A DNA stretch of 64,000 nucleotides from Mitsuaria sp. GD03876 (GTDB lineage: Bacteria; Pseudomonadota; Gammaproteobacteria; Burkholderiales; Burkholderiaceae_C): NCBI RefSeq assembly GCF_029840635.1, contig NZ_JAOCCU010000019.1:58886-122885 (forward strand), written 5' to 3'. A model generated the notes under the pieces. It saw only the letters and a list, made by a program, of their open reading frames with translations. It was not told the origin of the DNA and searched no databases. Positions 51,052-59,780 of this stretch are shown here, piece after piece. The translations under genes and the position numbers were made by a program. Positions within the stretch are counted from its first letter, which is position 1. Each line of letters begins with the position of its first letter.

Positions 51052-51681
51052 ATGAAACCATCTAAAGCTGCCAGCATTCTTGCATTTTGCGCTGGACTAG
51101 TCGTTGCAAGCGCCTCCGATGCAGCGGTATACACATGGTCTTCAGTGCCGAGAATTCAGGATGGGCAAAATGTCCTGGAGCCGGTTCTAGTGACTGGATC
51201 GCGCATCTATTGGGGGACGGGTCGATTTGATTTGTCATGGCCCGCTCTTACGACCATTCAGTTTGACGGATCTGGCGGTGTGGGGACCGTTTCTAGCTAC
51301 ACACTTAGTGTTCTTGATCGCCAGGCAACTCTTGCATTCATCAAGCGCGCAAACGTCTGCACAGCACCAGGCCTCAGCCAAGCTGCCAAGGACACAACCG
51401 GTGGACATGATGTGCTTGACCGCTGGCAAACAGCCAATGAAGTCTTTACGAAGGGATATGCGCTGGATGCCATGGCCATGTTTTACTACGACAAAGCCGT
51501 CCCTCCCATTTCTATAATTATTGATGGCAAGGCCTACAAGGGATTCAAGATGTGGTACAAGGATGGCTACAGTGAAACCTGGGTGATGATGCCAAACTGG
51601 TCGACTGCATCGGTGAAGCTGTTCCCGGATCCGGCGCCGGGTTCTCTGAAGCCTGACGGCCCTGGATGCATGGAGTCTTGA
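51052..51681 (+). CDS. Secreted hypothetical protein, AT-richer cargo
   Basis: A 209-residue protein with a clear signal peptide (AASILAFCAGLVVASASDAA, cleavage after about residue 25). The mature part begins 'VYTWSSVPRIQDGQNVLEPV' and contains 'GGHDVLDRWQTANEV' and 'KGFKMWYKDGYSETWVMM'. I do not recognise a family. Only two cysteines remain in the mature part. I chose ATG 51052 because the signal peptide then starts the protein; the longer frame from 50953 adds 33 unlikely residues. GC is near 50%, clearly lower than its neighbours, which marks recent transfer from another source. It ends 3 bp before the next gene, so the two form an operon. Confidence 0.7.
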   Translation: MKPSKAASILAFCAGLVVASASDAAVYTWSSVPRIQDGQNVLEPVLVTGSRIYWGTGRFDLSWPALTTIQFDGSGGVGTVSSYTLSVLDRQATLAFIKRANVCTAPGLSQAAKDTTGGHDVLDRWQTANEVFTKGYALDAMAMFYYDKAVPPISIIIDGKAYKGFKMWYKDGYSETWVMMPNWSTASVKLFPDPAPGSLKPDGPGCMES

Positions 51682-51684
51682 CTT

Positions 51685-52686
51685 ATGACTGAAATTCGTC
51701 TTCGGCCGATGTATCGCTGGCTTCTTGGTCTCGGCCTTGCTGGTGCATTGATTCTTATGCTACCGATACGCGTTGCAGAGCCGGAGTCTGAAGCGCCGAA
51801 GACGATTCGTTCAAATGATGCGGCTCAGGTGGTGGTTCCAGCTTCCGTTGCTCAGCTCGTTGGCGATCCCCTTGGTGGCAATGATCTGGAGTCGAACGCA
51901 AATCGCGGACGGTCTGCGGATAATTTGCATGCAGCGCTCCTGAATGATTTCAACAATCTGACAAACGGCAGGGCTTTCGCGGAGAAGCATTGGCAGAATC
52001 GCGATCATGGCGGATCGCTGTATGTTCGGACTCTTCTCAAACAATGTGAATTGGCCGCCGATTCTGGCGATGTGCTGAAGAAGGGTGACATTGATTTTTC
52101 GAAGCTCCCTCAAGAGGAATTTGTCGCCGCCAGCAAGGCGCTGGCAAGTCTTCAGGCGAGATGCTCCCAATTTACGACGGATGACTATCAGAAATACATC
52201 GTCGCGAAGGCATCGGCGCCAGGTGATTCGCATGACCCCTACAACACCTTGCTGCGCGACTTTTTGAAGGCGGCTCGACTTGACCAAGATGCCAAGCGCG
52301 GAGCGGTTGCCAGTTTGGTCGAGAGACCTGATCCGTTGATTTTTGAAGAGATCGGTGCGCGCCTGTCGATGACAAAGTTATCCGGCGAGGGTGTAATATT
52401 TTTTGACGGCATCAACTATCCAATACGCGACAATCCAGAGATTTTGTCTGCATACAAATTGGTCCCTTGCGGCTTGGGATTGCGTTGTGATGATAGTGAT
52501 TTTGAAGTTGTCTTATCCTGCGCAACAGGGCGAGGTTGCTTTGCAAGTCGATTTGAAATGATCAAGCGAAATGATCTTGGGAACGACCCAATCCGCTACC
52601 AGAAAGTTATCGGGCTATATTCTCAAATGATTGAGGCCATCAATAAGAAGAATATTGGAGCGTTCGTGACCGAGCCTCACAACTGA
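51685..52686 (+). CDS. Membrane-anchored or secreted hypothetical protein, AT-richer cargo
   Basis: A 333-residue protein. One hydrophobic segment (WLLGLGLAGALILMLP, residues 10-25) serves as a signal anchor or signal peptide. The mature part is mainly helical, with six cysteines, including CGLGLRCDDSD and CATGRGC near the C-terminus, which could form disulfides outside the cytoplasm. I do not recognise it. It starts 3 bp after the preceding secreted gene, shares its lower GC and is surely co-transcribed. A secreted pair on a transposon could be an effector and immunity or binding partner, but nothing in the sequence proves this. Confidence 0.7.
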   Translation: MTEIRLRPMYRWLLGLGLAGALILMLPIRVAEPESEAPKTIRSNDAAQVVVPASVAQLVGDPLGGNDLESNANRGRSADNLHAALLNDFNNLTNGRAFAEKHWQNRDHGGSLYVRTLLKQCELAADSGDVLKKGDIDFSKLPQEEFVAASKALASLQARCSQFTTDDYQKYIVAKASAPGDSHDPYNTLLRDFLKAARLDQDAKRGAVASLVERPDPLIFEEIGARLSMTKLSGEGVIFFDGINYPIRDNPEILSAYKLVPCGLGLRCDDSDFEVVLSCATGRGCFASRFEMIKRNDLGNDPIRYQKVIGLYSQMIEAINKKNIGAFVTEPHN

Positions 52687-52691
52687 GCTGA

Positions 52692-55667
52692 GTGCAGGTG
52701 AAGCAAAACTGGACCGCCGCTGAGTTGGCCGTCTCATGGACGTTGTTGCCACAGGAGCTGACCGCGGTGCGAGCCAAGAGCACGCGCTGGCGCCTGGGAT
52801 TCGCCCTGCAATGGAAGTTCTTCGAGCTGGAACATCGCTTTCCGGAAGAACGAGCCGAGTTGCCGGATGCCGTGGTCTTGCATGTCGCCGCCCAGTTGGG
52901 TGCCCACCGGCGGCATTTTGACGACTACCTGCTCGACAGCCGCACTTCACGCGAGCACCGCAGCGAAATCCGCGTACTGTGCGGCGGCTGGCGTCCGGCC
53001 ACGGTCGAAGACGGCGAAGCACTGATCCAATGGCTGCTCGACGAAGGCCTGGACAAGACGGCAGCCGCCGACCTCGAATCTGTCGCGCTGCAGTGGTTCC
53101 GTCAGCGTCGCATCGAGGCGCCGACCCCGGGGCGACTTGATCGACTATGCCGTAGCGCCGTCGCGCAACACGAGGAACGCTTTTTCACGTCCAGCGCCGC
53201 GCGACTGAGCGATCAGACCCGCCAGGCGATGGACCGATTGCTGGAGTCCTCGGCCGACACGGCCGCCAGCCCGGAGGAAGGCAAGGAGCCTGCCGTCGAT
53301 TTCAATGCCCTGAAGGCCGACCCGGGCCGCGTCGGCCTCGAAAGCGTGCTCACCGAAGTGGCCAAGCTCAAGTGCATCGAGCGCCTGCAGCTACCGAAGG
53401 ACCTGTTTCCGATCAAATCGTTGAAGACCGTGCAGGCGCTGCACCAGCGTGCGGCCACGGAGCCACCCAACGAGCTGCGTCAGCGGGTCGAATCGGTGCG
53501 CTACACACTGGTGGCCGCGTTTTGCTGGCAACGGCGCCGCGAGATCATCGACGGGCTGATCGAGCTTTTGCTGCAGATCGTCCACCGCATCGGCGTTCGC
53601 GCCGAAAGCAAAGTAGAGAAGGAGCTGCTGGCCGACTTCCGACAAGTGCGCGGCAAGACGGGCTTGCTGTTCCGGCTTGCCGAAGCCGCCGTCGATCAGC
53701 CGGAGGGCATCGTCAAAGACGTCGTGTTTCCGGTGGTCGGCGAGCAGACGTTGCGCGATCTGGTCAAGGAATTCAAGGCATCAGGCCCAGGCTATCGCAA
53801 GGTCGTGCACACCGTCATGCGTGCCTCGTACAGCAGCCACTACCGCCGGATGATGCCCGTCTTGCTCGACAGCGTGGTCTTTCGGTCGAACAACGAGCAC
53901 CACGCGCCGGTGATCGACGCGTTGGACCTGCTCAAGGCCTACCGGACCAGCCGTGCCCAGCATTTTCCCGACCACGAATCGGTGCCGATCGAGGGTGTCG
54001 TGGCACCGAAATGGCGTGAGATCGTCGTTGACACCGACAAGCAAGGACGGCCCCGCGTCAATCGCATCAACTACGAGATCTGCGTCCTGCAGTCCTTGCG
54101 TGACGGCCTGCGATGCAAGGAGATCTGGGTCGAAGGTGCCGACCGCTTCCGCAACCCGGATGACGATCTGCCGCAGGACTTCGCCGAGAACATCGGGGGC
54201 TATTGCGACGCACTGGACCTGCCGCACGAGGCGGCGCCGTTCATCATGGACTTGCAGCAGGAAATGACGCAGGCGCTGCAAATGCTCAACGACGGCATGC
54301 CGAACAACGGCAAGGTGAAGTTCCTCGCCAAGGGTCCCCATCGGATCGTCCTGACGCCCCTGGATGAGCAGCCAGAGCCGAAGAACCTGGCCGCCCTGAA
54401 AGGCGAGATCCATGGACGATGGGGCACGATCACGCTGTTGGATGTCTTGAAGGAGACTGAACTTCGCTTGGGCCTTGCTCAGCATTTCGAAAGCGCCGGA
54501 TCCCGCGAAGTGCTCGACCGGGACACATTGCAGCGAAGGCTACTGCTGTGCCTGCATGCGCTGGGCACCAACACCGGCCTGCGGCGGGTGCTCAACGACG
54601 ATTCGAAGGACACCTACAAGGAATTGCTCTACACGCGCCGCCGCTATGTCCAGAAAGCCTTCCTGCGTAAGGCGATCGCCGAGGTGGTCAACGCCACATT
54701 CGCCGCGCGCCGCCCGGACATCTGGGGCGAAGGCACCACGGCTTGCGCCTCCGATTCCAAGAAGTTCGGCGCCTGGGACCAGAACCTCATGACCGAGTGG
54801 CACATCCGCTACGGTGGCCGCGGCGTGATGATCTACTGGCACGTGGAGACCCGCTCCGTGTGTATCTACTCTCAGCTCAAACGCTGCTCGTCGTCTGAGG
54901 TCGCGTCCATGATCGAAGGCGTGTTGCGCCATTGCACGGACATGGAGGTCCAGCGCAACTACGTCGACAGCCACGGCCAGAGCGAGGTGGCCTTCGCGTT
55001 CTGCCGGATGCTGGACTTCGAACTCATGCCTCGGCTCAAGGGGATCAATCGGCAGAAGCTGTACCTGCCGCACGCGGGGGATGCCGGGCAGTTCCCGTAC
55101 CTCTCGGCGGTGCTCACGCGTCCCATCAACTGGGAGCTGATCGCGCAGCAGTACCTGGAGATCATCAAGTACACAACCGCGCTGCGCCAGGGCAATGCCG
55201 AGCCGGAGGCGATCCTGAGGCGCTTCACGAAGGAGAACTCTCAGCACCCGACCTACAAGGCGCTGATCGAGCTGGGCAAGGTCATCAAGACGATCTTCCT
55301 GTGCCGGTACCTGCATTCAGAGGAACTGCGCCGGGAGATCCACGAGGGACTGAACGTCGTCGAGAACTGGAACAGTGCCAACAGCTTCATCTTCTACGGC
55401 AAGGGCGGCGAGGTGGCGTCGAATCGGCTCGAAGACCAGGAGTTGTCGGTGCTGGCGCTGCACCTCGTGCAGTCTTGCCTGGTCTACGTGAACACGCTGA
55501 TGATCCAGCGGGTCCTTGAAGAGCCGCGCTGGCTCAAGCGCATGAAGGCGGAGGATCGTCGCGGGCTGACGCCGCTCTTCTACCTGCACGTGAATCCGTA
55601 CGGACGATTCGATCTCGACATGGCCCAGCGGCTCGATATCGGAGAGAGCGATGCTGTGCCTGCGTGA
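52692..55667 (+). CDS. tnpA: Tn3-family transposase (second element)
   Basis: A 991-residue DDE transposase. Candidate catalytic residues are Asp in '[10 protein letters not shown]' (about 686), Asp in '[10 protein letters not shown]' (about 758) and Glu in '[10 protein letters not shown]' (about 888). The N-terminus ('[18 protein letters not shown]') fits the Tn4652-like branch, which is the branch that uses TnpS/TnpT. GTG 52692, 6 bp after the preceding stop, is the start that fits this N-terminus. Its right terminal repeat is at 55708-55755; I found no matching left repeat in the window. Confidence 0.92.
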   Translation: MQVKQNWTAAELAVSWTLLPQELTAVRAKSTRWRLGFALQWKFFELEHRFPEERAELPDAVVLHVAAQLGAHRRHFDDYLLDSRTSREHRSEIRVLCGGWRPATVEDGEALIQWLLDEGLDKTAAADLESVALQWFRQRRIEAPTPGRLDRLCRSAVAQHEERFFTSSAARLSDQTRQAMDRLLESSADTAASPEEGKEPAVDFNALKADPGRVGLESVLTEVAKLKCIERLQLPKDLFPIKSLKTVQALHQRAATEPPNELRQRVESVRYTLVAAFCWQRRREIIDGLIELLLQIVHRIGVRAESKVEKELLADFRQVRGKTGLLFRLAEAAVDQPEGIVKDVVFPVVGEQTLRDLVKEFKASGPGYRKVVHTVMRASYSSHYRRMMPVLLDSVVFRSNNEHHAPVIDALDLLKAYRTSRAQHFPDHESVPIEGVVAPKWREIVVDTDKQGRPRVNRINYEICVLQSLRDGLRCKEIWVEGADRFRNPDDDLPQDFAENIGGYCDALDLPHEAAPFIMDLQQEMTQALQMLNDGMPNNGKVKFLAKGPHRIVLTPLDEQPEPKNLAALKGEIHGRWGTITLLDVLKETELRLGLAQHFESAGSREVLDRDTLQRRLLLCLHALGTNTGLRRVLNDDSKDTYKELLYTRRRYVQKAFLRKAIAEVVNATFAARRPDIWGEGTTACASDSKKFGAWDQNLMTEWHIRYGGRGVMIYWHVETRSVCIYSQLKRCSSSEVASMIEGVLRHCTDMEVQRNYVDSHGQSEVAFAFCRMLDFELMPRLKGINRQKLYLPHAGDAGQFPYLSAVLTRPINWELIAQQYLEIIKYTTALRQGNAEPEAILRRFTKENSQHPTYKALIELGKVIKTIFLCRYLHSEELRREIHEGLNVVENWNSANSFIFYGKGGEVASNRLEDQELSVLALHLVQSCLVYVNTLMIQRVLEEPRWLKRMKAEDRRGLTPLFYLHVNPYGRFDLDMAQRLDIGESDAVPA

Positions 55668-55707
55668 CAGCCAGCTATCCTGGGGCCGACTGCGCGGCCT
55701 CCCGCCG

Positions 55708-55755
55708 CCAGGCGTGATCGCTTTTGAGCGTATCCGTTTGAATGGCTCCGACCCC
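55708..55755 (-). repeat. Right terminal repeat of the second Tn3-family element
   Basis: The reverse complement starts GGGGTCGGAGCCATTCAAAC and contains CTCAAAAGCGATCACGCC. It lies 41 bp after the transposase stop, begins with GGGG as Tn3 ends usually do, and shares GGTCGG, ATTCA and CAAAAGCGA with the first element's repeats. No second copy was found by eye. Confidence 0.7.
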
Positions 55756-55766
55756 AGGTTGACCAG

Positions 55767-56672
55767 ATGAATGCCTCGCCGCGCCGATCACCCTTGGTCC
55801 CCCCGGAGATGCTGCGGCGGCGAGCCTCGCCGTTGGCCATGGTGGTCGCCACGCTGTGCGAAGAGGTACTGCGCGAATTGCGCCAGCCCGCGCGCAGCGC
55901 CGACGCAGATGCCCTGGGTCGAATGCTGAACCTCTCGGAGTGGGGAAGGTCCTTGGCGCAGGCCCTTGAAGGTGGCGAACTCGACGACCCGTTTGTCGGC
56001 CTCGAGCGCGTCCAGGAGGCGGCGCGGCACCTCGGGCCGAAGTACGTCGCTTTGCTTGACACGCTTCTCGCTGGGCCGGAAGGAAGAGATGCGCCCCCCG
56101 GCCCGCTGCCGCCCTTGAGACTCCATCGGGATCTTGTCGACACCCTACTCGACGCCGAAGCTCCGGCGCTGGCCCTCGGCGCAATCGAAGAGGGCGATGT
56201 GCGCGGCGGTATGTTCGCACTCTTGCTTGATGGCCAACTGCCGCCTTCAACCAGCGGATTCCGCCTGGGCATCGGCATGGCGTCCGTAGAGGGCCTTTCG
56301 GTGCTGCACTTGGTGTACGAGTTCTATGGATTTGCGCGCTACGAGTGCGTCCTGCGCCCGACGGCACCGATCGTCCGCCAGTGCCTGCGCCGAATGCTCG
56401 ACGCAAGTGCGATACACATCCTGACCTTCAACCCGCAGGGCGCGGTCTCCGTCTTCAAGAGCGAAGGCGAAGAGTTCGAGTGTCTTGGACTGCGGCACCT
56501 CTGGCCGGCGATTGCTGCGGCGGAAACAAATGCGCGTGACTACGAGCGCGCTGCGGAAGCGTTTGCTCGGATGACGCTGAAGAGTACGGTGTTGCACTGG
56601 ATCGCACGCGACGCGCGCCAGCGATTCGACCTCTCCACCGATTTCGTATCGCTACGACCGAAGCAGCGCTGA
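55767..56672 (+). CDS. Hypothetical protein, 301 aa, just outside the second transposon
   Basis: A soluble, helix-rich N-terminal half (about residues 1-150) is followed by a more strand-rich half ('STSGFRLGIGMASVEGLSVL' and 'AIHILTFNPQGAVSVFKSE'). No signal or membrane segment and no family I know. The start ATG is 12 bp outside the transposon's right repeat, so its own promoter may be lost or replaced by transposon sequence. It ends 40 bp before an apparently truncated chromosomal gene. It may be a leftover of an older insertion. Confidence 0.6.
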   Translation: MNASPRRSPLVPPEMLRRRASPLAMVVATLCEEVLRELRQPARSADADALGRMLNLSEWGRSLAQALEGGELDDPFVGLERVQEAARHLGPKYVALLDTLLAGPEGRDAPPGPLPPLRLHRDLVDTLLDAEAPALALGAIEEGDVRGGMFALLLDGQLPPSTSGFRLGIGMASVEGLSVLHLVYEFYGFARYECVLRPTAPIVRQCLRRMLDASAIHILTFNPQGAVSVFKSEGEEFECLGLRHLWPAIAAAETNARDYERAAEAFARMTLKSTVLHWIARDARQRFDLSTDFVSLRPKQR

Positions 56673-56711
56673 ATTCGCCACCCTGCTGAGTTTTCCCGTG
56701 GAATCAATGGC

Positions 56712-57374
56712 TTGCGTTCAACATTGCCGTTGGTGACAGCTTCCCTGTCACTACCCCTCCATGCGACGTTCTCCGTGCCGGCCGGGAAGACCTTCACGGT
56801 GAGCGACATCAGGATCAACGGCGAACGGATCCTCTACGGCTCGCAGATCGCCGAGACGATCACGATGGCGCTGATGGCCACCGCCGTCGACAACGCCGGC
56901 GTCCAACAGGCACCGGTGGGACGCACCCAAGGGTCGACGTCGCCGAAGCCCTACGTGGCCGTGCTGCAGGCGTGGGACGTCTTCGAGGCCTACCGCCAAC
57001 TGGAGATCAACGCCGCCAGGTCGCTGCTCTTCCTGCCGCGCCCGGCTTTCAACATCGAAGTCGGCGAGACCATCAGCAACGTGGCGCTGATGCTGAGCAC
57101 CGGCCAGGCCCCCGCCGATGCCACCTTCACCGTCAGCGGGAGCGGCGTGACCATCGCCGTCAATGGCAGCCGACAGGTGCTCAACACCCGCTACCACGTG
57201 TTCCTGGTGACGATCACGGCGAGCTCGACCGCGGCCCTGGGAGACCGCACCGTGCTCGCGAACGTGCCCGGCCAGACGCCAACCACCGCCGGAGCCATCG
57301 GCCTGCTGGCGGTCACGCCGGCGAGCGTCCAGGACGTACCGCTGCAGCTGGATTCCAGCCGCGGCCGCTTCTGA
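56712..57374 (+). CDS. Hypothetical protein, probably missing its 5' end
   Basis: A 220-residue frame whose only start candidates are TTG 56712 and later internal codons. The frame is open back to 56673 without ATG and has no ribosome-binding site. The sequence after residue 15 is beta-rich ('FSVPAGKTFTVSDIRINGER', 'ATFTVSGSGVTIAVNG') and has chromosomal-type GC and codon use. I take it as a host gene whose beginning was removed where the foreign region joins the chromosome. It ends 11 bp before the secreted CxxCH protein, so both were probably one operon. The name and function are unknown. Confidence 0.6.
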   Translation: MRSTLPLVTASLSLPLHATFSVPAGKTFTVSDIRINGERILYGSQIAETITMALMATAVDNAGVQQAPVGRTQGSTSPKPYVAVLQAWDVFEAYRQLEINAARSLLFLPRPAFNIEVGETISNVALMLSTGQAPADATFTVSGSGVTIAVNGSRQVLNTRYHVFLVTITASSTAALGDRTVLANVPGQTPTTAGAIGLLAVTPASVQDVPLQLDSSRGRF

Positions 57375-57385
57375 GGAGGACGACG

Positions 57386-58765
57386 ATGGTGCCGATCTCC
57401 TCCCTCGGCGCGGGCGCGCGCCGATGCCGGCGCGTCGCCGCGAGTCTGCTGCTCCTGCTGGCGGCCTCGACCGCGATGGCGACTCCCTGCGGGTCGACCT
57501 TCAACCCCCCGCCCGCGCTCAAGCCCGCGCTGCCGCCGATGAAGCCCTTCATCCCCAGCGACGCGGCCACGGACTGCGCGATGTGGCAGGCCTTCATCTA
57601 TCTCAACTGGCCCGCGCTCAAGGGCACGCGCGGGCAACCCGATCCGAACGCGAGCTTCGGCGCGCCGGGCCCGACGGTCTGGGAGACCTTCAAGACCTTC
57701 GACGAGGTGTACCTGCCCGGCGGCAAGCCGCCGCCGCCCTGGACCGACACCGCGCTGGCGCGCTCGCGGCTGCTCGCGCGCGGCGTCGCGCTGCCCGCCG
57801 CCCGGGACCTGCCGACCCAGCGCCTGCTGCAAAGCACGCGCAAGGCGTTCCGGCGCCCGAACCCCGGGGAGCCGCAGTTCGACGAGATCCATCAGGTGGA
57901 CAAGGGCGTGCTCTACGACCAGGCCAGCCGGCCGGTCTATTACGAGATGCTCATGAACAAGGTCAGCTTCGACTACGTCGTCGGCCACCGGCTCTACGAC
58001 GCGGACCTCCAGTACGCCTATGCCAGCGCGACCGGCATCGTGCTGCCCGTCGGCGCCGTCGAGATCAAGGCGGCCTGGAAGGTGCTGACGCCGCAAGAGC
58101 TGGAGGCGCGGCCGTTGCGCTTCCACACGGTGCAGGCGCTGCTGCCTGGCAAGTCGATGCCGGCGACGATGGGCCTCGTCGGCCTGCATGTCTTCATGAT
58201 GCCCTCGTTGAACTTCAGGCAGGGCTTCTGGGCCACCTTCCAGCAGGTGGACAACGCGCCCGTCTTGAATGGCCCGGTCGCGGGGGCCTATTCATTCTTC
58301 GATCCGGCCTGCGCCGCGTCCGCCTGTCCGCCGAACCAGCCCTCCAGCTCGCCCAAGCCCACGCAGGTGGTCCAGGTGGCGCCGTCCTCCGCGACGGCGA
58401 AGATCGTCAACGACTTCGTGAAGGAACTGGTCGTCAAGGGCAACGCCGACTCCCCTTGGCAGTTCTACCTGCTCATCGCCACGCAGTGGCCGACGTCGTC
58501 GACGCGTTTCGGGACACCCGGCCAGCCGAGCAATGAGCCGCCGGTGCCGAATGGAACGCCGAGCGTGTCGACGCTGGTCAACCCGACGCTCGAGACCTTC
58601 CTTCAGCGGCCGGGGGTCAGTTGCATCGGCTGCCATTCCGGCGCGGCCGCGGCGGGCGCCGGGTCCGGCCGGCCGGCGCTGCAGTCCAGCCTGAGCTTCC
58701 TGTTCGGCCATGCCAGCAGCGCGGCGAGCGCCGCGTCGTCGGCCAGTTCGGAGCGTCGACGCTGA
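57386..58765 (+). CDS. Secreted protein with one CxxCH heme site
   Basis: A 459-residue exported protein. The signal peptide (RRVAASLLLLLAASTAMA) ends near residue 32. A single heme-c motif, CIGCH, sits near residue 413, followed by an Ala/Gly/Ser-rich tail. The body holds conserved-looking stretches 'DCAMWQAFIYLNWPALKG' and 'GLVGLHVFMMPSLNFRQG' but no family I can name; similar cytochrome-like proteins are found beside di-heme oxidoreductases. SD GAGGAGG lies 6 nt before ATG. The di-heme protein at 59781 lies close by, so a shared periplasmic redox role is plausible. Confidence 0.75.
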   Translation: MVPISSLGAGARRCRRVAASLLLLLAASTAMATPCGSTFNPPPALKPALPPMKPFIPSDAATDCAMWQAFIYLNWPALKGTRGQPDPNASFGAPGPTVWETFKTFDEVYLPGGKPPPPWTDTALARSRLLARGVALPAARDLPTQRLLQSTRKAFRRPNPGEPQFDEIHQVDKGVLYDQASRPVYYEMLMNKVSFDYVVGHRLYDADLQYAYASATGIVLPVGAVEIKAAWKVLTPQELEARPLRFHTVQALLPGKSMPATMGLVGLHVFMMPSLNFRQGFWATFQQVDNAPVLNGPVAGAYSFFDPACAASACPPNQPSSSPKPTQVVQVAPSSATAKIVNDFVKELVVKGNADSPWQFYLLIATQWPTSSTRFGTPGQPSNEPPVPNGTPSVSTLVNPTLETFLQRPGVSCIGCHSGAAAAGAGSGRPALQSSLSFLFGHASSAASAASSASSERRR

Positions 58766-58870
58766 GCCCGACGCGGTGGCAAACGCGAGCGCCGCGCCTG
58801 CCGGACGCCGGACCAGGACGAGGGCGGCGGCTCGCCCTCCCCTTGGCGTTCTCCCGTCGGCGTTCTCCCG

Positions 58871-59539
58871 TCAGCCGGCCTTCCCGGTCTTCCCGGCCGT
58901 CGCGAACAGCATCGCGTCCATCAGCTTCATGTAGCCCTTGAGCGTCTTCGGATCCGCCGCCTTCACCTCGGTGGTCGCCTCGATGTCGGGCCCCATGATC
59001 GACAGCGTGTTGGCCAGCGACACCATCGCGTAATAGAGCAGCACCGGCTCCCCCTTGGGCAGGTCGCCGGCCTTCTGCGCCGACTTGATCAGCGGCCTCA
59101 CCAGCTCGAAATGCGGCCGCAGGAAATGCTGCGCCAGCCATTCCTGCCGGTCCTCGCTCTGGCTGCCCTCGCGCCGCTGCAGCATGAAGCGGTGCAGGTG
59201 CGGCTGCTCGATCGTGAACTGGAAGTAGGCGATGAATTCCTGGCGCAGCTGCTCGATCGCCGTCGCCGGCTTCGCTTGCTGCAACAAGGCTTCGCGTCCG
59301 CGCGCCAGCTCCGCGTACACCAGCGTCGCCACCGCCTGCCAGAGCACCTCCTTGGACAGGAAGTGATAGGTGATCAGCTGGTGCGTCAGCCCGCTCTGCT
59401 CCGCGATCGCGCGCATGCTGGCCGCCTCGTAGCCGCGTTCGGCGAATTCCTTCAGCGCGGTCCGCAGGATCGCCTGCTTGGTGTCGACCGAGCGCTGCTG
59501 CTCTCGCCGCCGGGTCGGGAGGGGATCCGAAGTGCTCAT
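58871..59539 (-). CDS. TetR-family regulator
   Basis: A 222-residue TetR protein. The DNA-binding domain (about residues 20-70) reads 'FAERGYEAASMRAIAEQSGL' and 'THQLITYHFLSKEVLWQAVA'. The rest is the ligand-binding helical domain. ATG 59539 gives family length; the open frame continues upstream to 60094 only as the complement of another gene. It diverges from the di-heme oxidoreductase gene across 241 bp and converges on the CxxCH gene. Either neighbour could be its target, and the divergent gene is the more likely one. Confidence 0.88.
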   Translation of the reverse strand: MSTSDPLPTRRREQQRSVDTKQAILRTALKEFAERGYEAASMRAIAEQSGLTHQLITYHFLSKEVLWQAVATLVYAELARGREALLQQAKPATAIEQLRQEFIAYFQFTIEQPHLHRFMLQRREGSQSEDRQEWLAQHFLRPHFELVRPLIKSAQKAGDLPKGEPVLLYYAMVSLANTLSIMGPDIEATTEVKAADPKTLKGYMKLMDAMLFATAGKTGKAG

Positions 59540-59780
59540 CCCGCCATCATGCCTTCGCCGTTCGCCGGTCTGTCCTGCAGAACGCGACCGCCGCCAATCG
59601 CCCGTGTTGCTCAACTTGGTGCAATGTTTCCGCGAGGTTTCGCGCGACCTCAAGAGCCAACGCAATTCGACACACATTAAAACTTGCCGGGTGGCAAATC
59701 CGACGCGGACACTCCGCGCCGCATGCCCCTTCCCCAGGGGACAAGCCGATCGCACCCCAAGGCACGGGAGGGAATTCACC

